A stretch of 64,000 nt of DNA from UBA2377 sp964429385 (GTDB taxonomy: Bacteria > Verrucomicrobiota > Verrucomicrobiia > Opitutales > Opitutaceae): contig CAYSBR010000004.1 of the NCBI GenBank assembly GCA_964429385.1, positions 1 through 64,000 of the forward strand, written 5' to 3'. This document shows, piece after piece, positions 56,156 through 64,000 of the stretch. Both the position numbers and the translations under genes were made by a program. Below the pieces are notes generated by a model. That model saw only the letters and a list, made by a program, of their open reading frames with translations. It searched no databases and was not told where the DNA came from. Position 1 is the first letter of the stretch. Each line of letters begins with the position of its first letter.

Positions 56156-59100
56156 TCAGGAGGTCTTTTCCTTCTTGGTGAACATCCGCTGGATGATCAC
56201 GAAGAAGAGGGGCACAAAGAAGAGTCCGAGGAAGGTGCCGACAATCATGCCGCCGAGCACGCCCGTGCCGATGGCGCGTTGGGCGCCCGCGCCGGCCCCG
56301 CTGGCGATGGCCAGTGGCAGCACGCCAAAGCCGAAGGCCAGCGAGGTCATCAGGATCGGCCGCAAGCGGTCGCGCACGGCGGACATGATGGCATCCATCA
56401 CGGCCATGCCTTTCTCAATGTTACCGCGGGCAAACTCGACGATGAGAATGGCATTCTTGCTGGTGAGGCCGACGGTCGTGAGCATTGCGACTTGGAAGTA
56501 AATGTCGCGCTCCATGCCTCGGAACAGGTTGGCGAGCACCGCGCCGAGAATCCCCAGTGGGGCCGCGAGCAACACCGCGGTCGGGATCGACCAGCTCTCA
56601 TAGAGCGCGGCCAGACAGAGAAAGACCATGATGAGGGAGAGGGTGTAGAGGATGGGCGTCTGGGCACCGGCCGCGCGCTCCTGATAGGAGGTCCCGGTCC
56701 AGGCGAGGGTGAACCCGGGCGGAAGTTGGGTGACCAGACGTTCGATCTCGGCCATGGCATCACCGGAGCTGACACCTGCGGCACCTTCGCCGTTGATCAG
56801 CAAGGAAGGAATGCCGTTGTACCGTTCAAGACGCGGTGAGCCGTAATCCCAGCGGGCACTGGCAAAGGCGGAGAAGGGGACCATTTCACCGCGGGCGTTA
56901 CGCACGGACCAGCGGTTGAGGTCTTCAGGCACCATGCGGAAGGGGGCGTCGGCTTGCACATAGACGCGTTTTACGCGGCCCCGGTCGATGAAGTCGTCAA
57001 TGTATCGGCCGCCCCAGGCGGCGCCAAGGGTGGTGTTGATCTCGGAGGCGGCGACGTTGAGTGCGGCGGCTTTCTCATTGTCGATGTCGATGCGCAGTTC
57101 GGGTGTGTCTTCCAAGCCGCCGGGTCGGACATTGACGAGGAGGTTGCTGGCCGCGGCAGCGCCGAGGAGTTGGTTGCGCACCGCCATCAAGGCATCGTGT
57201 CCCTGCCCGAGATTGTCCTGCAGATAGAATACAAAGCCGGCGGAGGTGCCGAGTTCGGTGACGGCGGGTGGGGAGAAGGCGAAGACGAAGGCATCTTTGA
57301 TCTGGCTGAAATGGGCCATGGCTCGTCCGGCGATCGCCCCGGGTTGCAGCTCGGGGGATTTGCGCAGATCCCAGTCCTTGAGCCGCACGAAGGCGATACC
57401 GGTGTTTTGCCCGGTGCCCGAGAAACTGAAGCCCTGGACAGTCATGAGAGACTCGACCGCATCCTTTTCGTTTTCGAGATAGTGCCTTTCAACCTCTTCG
57501 ATGATTTTCATCGTGCGCTGCTGAGTGGCGCCGACCGGAGCCTGGATCTGGGTGAAGAGGATGCCCTGATCCTCGTCGGGCAGGAAGGCGGTGGGGAGCC
57601 GGAGGAAGACAAGCACCATCAGTCCGATGGCGACAAAGAAGGAGGCGAAGTAGCGCTTGCGCCGGCTGAGCATGTGGCGGACGGCGCCCTGGTAGCGGTT
57701 GTTGCCGCGGTCAAAGACGCGGTTGAACCAGCCGAAGAAGCCTTTGTCGTGGTAATGGTGACCCTTCTCAATGGGCTTGAGCATGGTCGCGCACAGCGCC
57801 GGGGTGAGGATGATGGCCACGAGTACGGAAAAGGCCATGGCGGACACGATGGTGCCGGAGAACTGGCGGTAGATGACGCCGGTGGAACCGGTCATGAAGG
57901 CCATGGGGACAAACACGGCGGAGAGCACAAGGCCGATGCCGACCAGCGCGCCGGTGATCTGCTCCATGGATTTTCGGGTCGCCTCAAGGGGGGAGAGTCC
58001 CTCCTCGGTCATCAGACGTTCGACATTCTCGACCACGACGATGGCGTCGTCCACGAGGAGGCCGATGGCCAGCACCATGGCGAACATGGTGAGCATGTTG
58101 ATGGAGAAGCCCAGGGCCGCGAGGACGGCAAAGGTGCCGAGCAGCACGACGGGGACGGCGATCGTGGGGATGAGCGTCGCCCGGAAATTCTGGAGAAAGA
58201 GATACATCACCAGAAAAACGAGGACGATGGCCTCAAGGAGGGTTTTCACGACCTCCTTGATCGCGACGGAGACGAACGGAGTGGTGTCAAATGGGATGAC
58301 AACCTTCAGCCCGGAGGGGAAGGTGGACTCGAGCTGCTTCATGAGCTCGCTGACGTTGCGGGAGGTTTCCAACGCGTTGGCCCCGGTGGCGAGTGAGATG
58401 GCCAGACCGGCGGCAGGCTGGCCATTGAAGCGACTGATCATGCCGTAATCTTCGCCGCCGATCTCGATGCGGGCGACATCACCGAGTTTGAGCAATGAAC
58501 CGTCGGGGCCGCTGCGGAGCACGAGTGCGCGGAATTGTTCCGGTGTCTGCAACCGGCCGCGGGCGCTGATGGTGGCGTTGAGTTGCTGTCCGGACTCGGA
58601 GGGCGTGCCACCGAGTTGTCCCACGGCCACCTGGGTGTTTTGCGCCTGGATGGCGGCGATGACTTCAGAAACGGAGAGCTGGTAAACGTCGAGCCGGTTC
58701 GGATCGAGCCAGATGCGCATGGCATAGCGCGAGCCGAAGAGCTGGGTGCCGCCGACGCCGGGCACACGGGAGAGCGGGTCGAGGATGCTGTTGGCGATGA
58801 AGTCGGAGATATCCTCCCGGTTCATGCTGCCGTCCTCGGAAACGAAGCCGAGCACCTGCAAAAAGCCTTCACCGGTCTTGGTCACGTTGATGCCCTGCTG
58901 CTGCACGATCTGCGGCAGCATGGGAACGGCGAGCTGCAGCTTGTTCTGCACCTGCACCTGTGCGATGTCGGAGTTGGTGCCGCTGGCGAAGGTGAGGGTG
59001 ATGCTGGCCGCGCCGTTGGAGGAGCTCGTGGCGGACATGTAGAGCATGCCGTCCAGCCCCTTCATGTTTTGCTCAATGATCTGGGTGACGGATTCTTCAA

Positions 59101-59269
59101 CGACCTGGGCGGAGGCGCCGGGGTAGATGGCGTTGATCGTCACCGTGGGAGGCGCGATGGTTGGATAGCGGGAGATCGGCAGGCGGCTGATGGACAGCGC
59201 ACCGGCAATCATGATCACGATGGCGATGACCCAGGCGAAGATGGGCCGATCGATGAAAAAGCGGGCCAT
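56156..59269 (-). CDS. RND efflux pump, HAE1 family (AcrB-like)
   Basis: A 1037-residue proton-coupled drug efflux pump. It begins MARFFIDRPIFAWVIAIVIM, has IYPGASAQVVEESVTQIIEQ near residue 46, the TM4 acid pair in GLLVDDAIVVVENVERL near 405 and the long AcrB-type extended loops (VNVRPGGLEDTPELRIDID). The final transmembrane block ends with FLGLFFVPLFFVIIQRMFTKK. It is closer to AcrB/MexB than the first pump. Its adaptor lies 11 bp upstream, and the LysR gene is divergent. No outer-membrane channel gene follows. Confidence 0.95.
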   Translation of the reverse strand: MARFFIDRPIFAWVIAIVIMIAGALSISRLPISRYPTIAPPTVTINAIYPGASAQVVEESVTQIIEQNMKGLDGMLYMSATSSSNGAASITLTFASGTNSDIAQVQVQNKLQLAVPMLPQIVQQQGINVTKTGEGFLQVLGFVSEDGSMNREDISDFIANSILDPLSRVPGVGGTQLFGSRYAMRIWLDPNRLDVYQLSVSEVIAAIQAQNTQVAVGQLGGTPSESGQQLNATISARGRLQTPEQFRALVLRSGPDGSLLKLGDVARIEIGGEDYGMISRFNGQPAAGLAISLATGANALETSRNVSELMKQLESTFPSGLKVVIPFDTTPFVSVAIKEVVKTLLEAIVLVFLVMYLFLQNFRATLIPTIAVPVVLLGTFAVLAALGFSINMLTMFAMVLAIGLLVDDAIVVVENVERLMTEEGLSPLEATRKSMEQITGALVGIGLVLSAVFVPMAFMTGSTGVIYRQFSGTIVSAMAFSVLVAIILTPALCATMLKPIEKGHHYHDKGFFGWFNRVFDRGNNRYQGAVRHMLSRRKRYFASFFVAIGLMVLVFLRLPTAFLPDEDQGILFTQIQAPVGATQQRTMKIIEEVERHYLENEKDAVESLMTVQGFSFSGTGQNTGIAFVRLKDWDLRKSPELQPGAIAGRAMAHFSQIKDAFVFAFSPPAVTELGTSAGFVFYLQDNLGQGHDALMAVRNQLLGAAAASNLLVNVRPGGLEDTPELRIDIDNEKAAALNVAASEINTTLGAAWGGRYIDDFIDRGRVKRVYVQADAPFRMVPEDLNRWSVRNARGEMVPFSAFASARWDYGSPRLERYNGIPSLLINGEGAAGVSSGDAMAEIERLVTQLPPGFTLAWTGTSYQERAAGAQTPILYTLSLIMVFLCLAALYESWSIPTAVLLAAPLGILGAVLANLFRGMERDIYFQVAMLTTVGLTSKNAILIVEFARGNIEKGMAVMDAIMSAVRDRLRPILMTSLAFGFGVLPLAIASGAGAGAQRAIGTGVLGGMIVGTFLGLFFVPLFFVIIQRMFTKKEKTS

Positions 59270-59280
59270 GGTGATATTCC

Positions 59281-60441
59281 TCAGTTGGCGGCCGAAGGAG
59301 TGGAGGGGGCTGTCGCGACCCTGACCGGAATGCCGGGACGGATTTTCTGAAGCCCTTCGACGATGACCCTGTCACCGGCGGAGAGCCCTTCCTGAACAAG
59401 CCAGCCGTCGCCCAGTGTGCGGGAGACGGTCACTGGCCGGGCTTCGACGAGGCCCTCGGCATTGACAACCATGGCGAGGGCATTGCCGCGCGGATCGCGG
59501 GAGATGCCGGGCTGAGGGACGACGATGGCCCCTTCACGCACCGCCGTGATGACAATTGCCCGCACATACATGCCGGGCAGGAGGAGGTGATCGGGGTTGG
59601 GCACATCAACGCGCACGGCGATCGCGCCGGTGGAGGGATCGACGGCCACGTCGGCAAAGGCCAGCCGGCCGGCATGGGCATAGCGGGTGCCGTCTTCGAG
59701 GAGGATGGTTACGGGCAGCTCGGCCCGTGCGAGCGTGCCGGCGTCGAGTTCGCGACGCAGTTCCAGCCATTCACGACTGGATTGGGTGACATCGACATAG
59801 ATGGGGTCGAGTTGCTGGACGACGGCGAGGGGGGCATTCTGGTTGGCGGTGACAAGGGCGCCCTGGGTAATGCTGGATTTGCCGATCCGCCCGCTGATGG
59901 GGGAGGTGACGCGGCTGTAGCCCAGCATGATTTCGGCGCGGGAGACCGCGGCCGCGGCCGCACGCACTTCCGCCTGAGCCTGGCTCAGGGTGGCGATGGC
60001 GTGCTCGTTTTCCTGACGGCTCACGGCTTCCGTGCGCGCCAGCGTGGCGGAGCGATCGGCATTGAGGCGGGCGAGCTCGGCGGCTGCCTGGGTTCGGGAG
60101 AGAGCGGCTTTGGCACTGTCAAGATCGGCACGGTAGGTGGCGTCATCCAGCTGATAAAGGACCTGCCCGGCGGTGACGTTGCCTCCCTCGGTGAAGAGCC
60201 GTTGCTGAACAATGCCACTGACCTGGGGGCGGACCTCCGCGATGATAAGAGGGGCGGTGCGGCCGGGCAGTTCGCGGGAGAGCTCCACCCGTTGCGGGGC
60301 CAGGGTGACGACGGTGACCTCGGGGGGAGGCATCGTCGGCGCAGGACCGGCCTGACGGCTGCAGCCACTGGCAACCAAGAGGGTGGCAAGAGCGGTGATC
60401 GGGATGATCCGGAAAAATGGGCGGGAATCCTGCGTGCGCAT
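59281..60441 (-). CDS. RND efflux periplasmic adaptor (AcrA-like lipoprotein)
   Basis: A 386-residue membrane-fusion protein for the adjacent pump. A lipoprotein signal with lipobox LLVASGC near residue 26 is present. The lipoyl domain (IIAEVRPQVSGIVQQRLF and EGGNVTAGQVLYQLDDATY), coiled-coil hairpin (about 98-165), beta-barrel and SRVTSPISGRIGKSSITQGA follow. I use ATG 60441; an ATG 12 codons upstream (MNHFFATSP) is also possible but weaker as a signal sequence. It is cotranscribed with the pump. Confidence 0.93.
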   Translation of the reverse strand: MRTQDSRPFFRIIPITALATLLVASGCSRQAGPAPTMPPPEVTVVTLAPQRVELSRELPGRTAPLIIAEVRPQVSGIVQQRLFTEGGNVTAGQVLYQLDDATYRADLDSAKAALSRTQAAAELARLNADRSATLARTEAVSRQENEHAIATLSQAQAEVRAAAAAVSRAEIMLGYSRVTSPISGRIGKSSITQGALVTANQNAPLAVVQQLDPIYVDVTQSSREWLELRRELDAGTLARAELPVTILLEDGTRYAHAGRLAFADVAVDPSTGAIAVRVDVPNPDHLLLPGMYVRAIVITAVREGAIVVPQPGISRDPRGNALAMVVNAEGLVEARPVTVSRTLGDGWLVQEGLSAGDRVIVEGLQKIRPGIPVRVATAPSTPSAAN

Positions 60442-60556
60442 AGGTGATGAGGGTGATGTTGCGAAGAAATGGTTCATTCGGCCCGGCTGCTGTCGTCCCA
60501 CACGACCAGAAGTGTGAGCAGCGTGAGAATGACAAATGCAGGCATCATGATGAAAA

Positions 60557-60628
60557 GCCGGCAAGGATAACATCCCTCTCCCGGTCTATGAATGACTTTG
60601 TTCTTTGCCGGCTGATAACTTTTGGTTA
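60557..60628. promoter_or_regulatory. Candidate LysR-type binding sites
   Basis: TAAC-TTTTG-GTTA (60616-60628) is a T-N11-A inverted repeat, the usual LysR-type operator form, 11 bp before the LysR start. A GCCGGC...GATAAC element occurs twice as a direct repeat (60557-60571 and 60607-60619). All lie in the divergent gap between lysR and the efflux adaptor, so joint regulation is likely. Confidence 0.55.
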
Positions 60629-60638
60629 ACAGGCAGGG

Positions 60639-61574
60639 GTGGAGTTGAGACATTTGCGTTATTTTTCCGCTGTGGCCGAAACGTTGAACTACCGGGCCGC
60701 CTCAGTGCGTCTGCATGTCTCCGCGCCCGCCCTGAGCAAGCAGGTGCGCGATTTGGAGAGTGAGCTGGGGGTGCAGCTGCTGGATCGCGGGACCACATAC
60801 GTGCGGTTGACGAATGCGGGGAGGGTGTTTCTGGCCGAGGCGAGGCAGATCATCGCGCATGCTGACCGGGCCAGGAGTTTGGTCCGTGAGGCGGCGGAGG
60901 GGCGTCGCGGGCGGCTTGTGGTGGGGAACCTCGGGCCGTTGACCTCGGGCTACATGGTGGATGCGGTCACGGCATTCTGCGCCCGTTATCCCCATGTTGA
61001 GGTGGAATTGACTGATGTGGATATGCCCATGCAGTTCGGTGCCTTGCAGAAGCGCTTGATTGATGTGGGCTTCACGGCCGGCCGCGTGTTGTCCGGAGGC
61101 GCATTGGCCGGATACCGGCGACTCCCGGTGCTGACAACTCCGCTGTGCGCGGTGATGCCGGCGGATCACCGCCTCGCGAGTGAGCGCGCAGTGAGTTTTG
61201 CCCAATTGGGGCGCGAAAAATTGCTGTGCCTAGCGGGGGATGGCGCGTCGGCTTCATCCCATCGAAGCTATCTTCATGAATTGTTCGCGGCGAGGGGGCT
61301 GAGTGTGGCGCGGGTGAGTGATGTGAGGGGATTTGATTCCCTGCTGGCGATGATCGCCGGCGGGCAGGGGGTCTCGATCTTGTCCGGTCGTGACAGTTCC
61401 TGGCGGGTCAAAGGCATTGTCGTCCGTCCGTTCAATGAGACGGGGGCGGATACGGACATCGATCTGCACGCAGTCTGGCGCGACGATGCCACCGGGGTGA
61501 TCGCGGCGAACTTTGTCACGGAGTTTCGCCGGCTGACCAGCGGGCGTACGGCGCGTGGCCGTCGCCAAGGTTAA
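60639..61574 (+). CDS. LysR-family transcriptional regulator
   Basis: A 311-residue regulator. The N-terminal winged helix-turn-helix is LRYFSAVAETLNYRAASVRL followed by VSAPALSKQVRDLE. The effector-binding domain spans about 90-300 (GRLVVGNLGPLTSGYMVDAV). It starts at GTG 60639 because the family start ELRHLRYF aligns there. Divergent from the RND operon, it is the likely regulator of that pump. Confidence 0.92.
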   Translation: MELRHLRYFSAVAETLNYRAASVRLHVSAPALSKQVRDLESELGVQLLDRGTTYVRLTNAGRVFLAEARQIIAHADRARSLVREAAEGRRGRLVVGNLGPLTSGYMVDAVTAFCARYPHVEVELTDVDMPMQFGALQKRLIDVGFTAGRVLSGGALAGYRRLPVLTTPLCAVMPADHRLASERAVSFAQLGREKLLCLAGDGASASSHRSYLHELFAARGLSVARVSDVRGFDSLLAMIAGGQGVSILSGRDSSWRVKGIVVRPFNETGADTDIDLHAVWRDDATGVIAANFVTEFRRLTSGRTARGRRQG

Positions 61575-61598
61575 CGGTGCCGAGACTGGGCGGGACGT

Positions 61599-63122
61599 TT
61601 AGGCGAGCTTGATAAGCTCAGCTGTGGCGGGGACGTCCTTGATGATCTGGGAGGGTTCGGGGCCGACACCGAGATAGCGGAGGTTGGGGAGCGTGGGCGG
61701 AAGGGTGTCGCCGTAGGCGATTTCAATGACGGTTCGCACCATGGCGGCGGTGTAGCGCCGCGCGTTGTGGGGCAGATCGGCAAAGCGGCGGATGCCGGAG
61801 ATGTCTTCGCTCCAGCCCGGGAGCCGGGCGTAAACGGGACGGAGGGTTTTGCGCAACGCCTCGTTGCGCGGGACGTGGTGGTAACGCTTGCCGGCGGCGT
61901 CCTCATAAGCGGTGCAGATGAGCAGTTCATCGGCGCCGGAGAGGGCGTCGATTTTGTTGATCATCAGGTCCTGATAACCACCGTAACGGAGGGCATCGCC
62001 TTTTTCGACGGCATCATACCAGCCGACCATGCGCTGGCGTCCCGTGGTGACCCCGAACTCAAGTTTCTTGAGCTTCTGACAAAGCGGGAGGTCATCCGGC
62101 ATCTGTGTGAGGAAGGTGTGGGTGCCGACCTTGGTGTCGTAAGCTTTGGCGACCCCGATGGTGTGGATCGGCTGCACGGGAATGCCGGCGCTCTCGAAAA
62201 ACTCGGGCGTGAAGGTGTGCGAGGCCGTGACGTTGGGCGAGTAGCCGTGGCGTTTGTCGAGCCAGTAGGACTGCCCGAATTCGCCGACGATGCTGCGACC
62301 GGCGGCGAGCTCGCGCAGGATGAGTTCGCGCACTTCGCCGATGTTGGGGAGGAGTTGCCGACCGGCTTCCCAATAGGCGGTGGTGAGGGCTTCGACGTTG
62401 AGTGTGAAAGGCGCGGTGCCCTTGAAGCGGGTGAAATCGAATTCTTCCTGGGCGAAGAGACCGAGTTCGATGGCCTCGGCGTTGGCCTTGGTTTCGGCCG
62501 TGGTCAGTTTTTCAAAGAATGCGTCCCATGCGGCGGGCGAGACCTGGCAGACGTGCTGGATGATGCGGCAGGCGCGATCGGCGCGCGCGACGAGCTTGCG
62601 GGCGAAGAAATTGGGGCCGCCGAGGAAGTCAGCGTAGGTGATCTGCCATTGGCCGGTTTCGTCCTGATAGGCAGGGGTGATGCCGCGACCGGTGGATCCG
62701 CGGGGCTCTTCCTTGAGGATGTTGACGCGGTAGTCCTCCCAGGCGAGGTCGAGCAGGCGGTGGCTGAGATCGGAGACCAGTGTGCGCTCATCAATCAGCA
62801 GCCGGGAGAAAATGGCGTAGCCCTTGGGCTCAAGCGGGCGACCTTCCCAGAGAAATTTTCGGGGGTCGGCGACGACGCCCGCGCCAATTGCGAGGTGCGG
62901 GACGGTCTTGGCGACGACGCCGGCGGGGAGGAGGTTGAGCTTCAGACCGCCGGCGGTGTGGCCGGAATTGGAACCGCCGTTGACCTTGAAGACGACGGAG
63001 ACCGGCGCGGGTGTCGTACGAAGTTCTTCGATGACCTCGGGAATGAGGCGACCTTTGCCTTCGTCTCCGAAGGAAATGCCGACATCGGCGATGAGCTGGC
63101 TGCGGAAGGGGTTGAGAGACAT
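61599..63122 (-). CDS. purA: Divergent adenylosuccinate synthetase
   Basis: A 507-residue enzyme of the PurA family, which makes adenylosuccinate from IMP, aspartate and GTP on the way to AMP. It is about 75 residues longer than E. coli PurA. GDEGKG with the catalytic D20 is intact, but QGGHNAGHT is NGGSNSGHT with H55, GTTGRGIGPAYED is GSTGRGITPAYQDE, the EGAQG box is EFGQS, and the TRVGAGPFPTE loop is TKVGTHTFLTQM. VTTGRQRMVGWYD, MINKIDALSGADEL and PGWSEDISGI remain. It neighbours guaB, the other branch from IMP. Activity on another purine nucleotide is possible. Confidence 0.88.
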   Translation of the reverse strand: MSLNPFRSQLIADVGISFGDEGKGRLIPEVIEELRTTPAPVSVVFKVNGGSNSGHTAGGLKLNLLPAGVVAKTVPHLAIGAGVVADPRKFLWEGRPLEPKGYAIFSRLLIDERTLVSDLSHRLLDLAWEDYRVNILKEEPRGSTGRGITPAYQDETGQWQITYADFLGGPNFFARKLVARADRACRIIQHVCQVSPAAWDAFFEKLTTAETKANAEAIELGLFAQEEFDFTRFKGTAPFTLNVEALTTAYWEAGRQLLPNIGEVRELILRELAAGRSIVGEFGQSYWLDKRHGYSPNVTASHTFTPEFFESAGIPVQPIHTIGVAKAYDTKVGTHTFLTQMPDDLPLCQKLKKLEFGVTTGRQRMVGWYDAVEKGDALRYGGYQDLMINKIDALSGADELLICTAYEDAAGKRYHHVPRNEALRKTLRPVYARLPGWSEDISGIRRFADLPHNARRYTAAMVRTVIEIAYGDTLPPTLPNLRYLGVGPEPSQIIKDVPATAELIKLA

Positions 63123-63262
63123 GCTTTCATGGCAGCCAAAGGGAAACCTGAACCCCGGTTGCCGGAGAGCAAAAAGGGGACCGGCCGGATAGCGGCAAGG
63201 CTAAACCGTGCGATGACACAAGCGCTTCCGATGGCGGCATCCCAGAGCCAGCGACCGCGCCG

Positions 63263-64000
63263 TCAGTTCTTCCGGGTGGAGACTTCGATCACGTCGTGCG
63301 GGGCGGCCTCTTTCTGGCCGGCCGGGCTGACGCGGATGTAGCGGGCCTTGGCGCGGAGTTCGGGGAGGCTGGCGGCGCCGAGGTAGCCCATGCCGCTTTG
63401 CACTCCGCCGATCAAGGTGCCAAGCACGTCATCCACGGAGCCGGAGACTTCCTTAAGGGCCTCGATGCCCTCGGCGGCGACCTTGCGGACCTTGTCGTCC
63501 TTATCGTGCCCGTAGCGGGCGGCGCTGCCGGCTTTCATGGCGGCGAGCGAGCCCATGCCGCGGTAGGCTTTGTAAACTTTGCCGCTGATTTCCATGATCT
63601 CGCCGGGAGCTTCGCGGCAACCGGCGAGGATGCCACCGCAGATCACGGCGTCGGCGAGAGTGAGGGCTTTTACGATGTCGCCGGATTTCGTGATGCCGCC
63701 GTCGGCGATCAGCTTGACGCCGTGTTTCCGGGCGGCGGCACTGGCGACATGCAGCGCGGTGAGCTGGGGGATGCCCACGCCGGCGACGACGCGGGTGGTG
63801 CAGATGGAGCCGGGGCCTTGTCCGATCTTGATGGCGTTGGCTCCGCAGGTGGTGAGGAACTCGACACCGGCGGCGCTGGTGACATTGCCGGCGATGAGGG
63901 TGAGGGCGGGGAAAGCGTCGCGGACCATGCGCACCATCTCGCCGACGCCGGCGGTGTGGCCGTGTGCGGTGGAGACGGCCACGGCGTCGATGTTCTCCTC
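63263..64000 (-). CDS. guaB: IMP dehydrogenase, 3' part (runs off right edge)
   Basis: Catalyses the NAD-dependent oxidation of IMP to XMP, the committed step to GMP. About 245 C-terminal residues are visible. STAHGHTAGVGEM, IAGNVTSAAGVEFLTTCGAN, the active-site loop GPGSICTTRVVAGVG with the catalytic cysteine, IADGGITKSGDIVKAL and YRGMGSLAAMKAGSAARYG are all in place. The CBS pair and N-terminus are beyond the edge; in-frame residues continue upstream of 63982 (ENIDAVAVSTAHGH), so that codon is not the start. It lies 140 bp upstream of purA on the same strand. Confidence 0.96.
   Translation of the reverse strand, partial: EENIDAVAVSTAHGHTAGVGEMVRMVRDAFPALTLIAGNVTSAAGVEFLTTCGANAIKIGQGPGSICTTRVVAGVGIPQLTALHVASAAARKHGVKLIADGGITKSGDIVKALTLADAVICGGILAGCREAPGEIMEISGKVYKAYRGMGSLAAMKAGSAARYGHDKDDKVRKVAAEGIEALKEVSGSVDDVLGTLIGGVQSGMGYLGAASLPELRAKARYIRVSPAGQKEAAPHDVIEVSTRKN

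Noticed and set aside
61599..63122. Phage-type PurZ (2-aminoadenine pathway) identity
   Set aside because: The catalytic aspartate of GDEGKG is kept, whereas PurZ proteins I recall change it, and there are no phage genes around.

Overview
The window is high-GC DNA with densely packed genes. It looks like a chromosomal segment from a member of the Verrucomicrobiota, probably Opitutaceae. That placement is an inference. It rests on a 51-residue small basic protein of a type I recall from the Verrucomicrobia/Chlamydia group, a double-length UvrA with four ATPase modules, a regular 33-residue ankyrin-variant protein, an all-cytoplasmic GH78 rhamnosidase, and frequent start codons without a clear Shine-Dalgarno sequence. 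Most of the window is core chromosome. I see no prophage, insertion sequence, integrase or CRISPR array.

Layout. 1-2.4 kb: 5' part of enolase, ankyrin-variant protein, orphan response regulator. 2.4-10.2 kb: giant uvrA, a DeoR-type regulator and a glycosyltransferase. 10.2-16.6 kb: small membrane protein, lpdA, tRNA-Arg(CCG), GH78 rhamnosidase, DUF368 (polyprenyl-phosphate transporter family), small basic protein, cutA. 16.6-22.8 kb: rpoZ, smpB-thrB, response regulator, trmL, an lgt/CNNM operon, gcvT-gcvH. 22.9-29.9 kb: RND efflux adaptor and pump, typA, RDD protein. 30-32.2 kb: a phospholipid operon, plsC - cdsA-like (ynbB) - CDP-alcohol transferase (ynbA). 32.2-33.3 kb: no protein gene, but a strand-consistent series of strong hairpins ending in a terminator, which I read as a large structured RNA. 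33.3-39 kb: hrpB and a three-gene carbohydrate ABC importer without its ATPase. 39-44.8 kb: tRNA-Cys(GCA), hybrid-free sensor kinase, MFS exporter, ThuA and Gfo/Idh/MocA sugar genes, acetyltransferase. 44.8-50.5 kb: sugar isomerase/dehydrogenase pair, HTH-MBL fusion, a predicted diiron protein divergent from an AraC regulator, small coiled-coil/HTH protein. 50.5-56.2 kb: class IV aminotransferase, rhodanese, ruvX, truA-comF-accD-folC. 56.2-61.6 kb: second RND pump with a divergent LysR regulator. 61.6-64 kb: atypical purA and the 3' part of guaB.

The most unusual items are the roughly 970-nt structured RNA candidate between plsC and hrpB; an AccD in which all four zinc-ribbon cysteines are replaced; a YnbA-type lipid headgroup transferase with two catalytic aspartates changed to asparagine, in an operon with its own acyltransferase and CDP-diglyceride synthase; a predicted four-helix diiron protein; a divergent PurA; and an AT-rich repeat family found both between genes and in frame inside uvrA.
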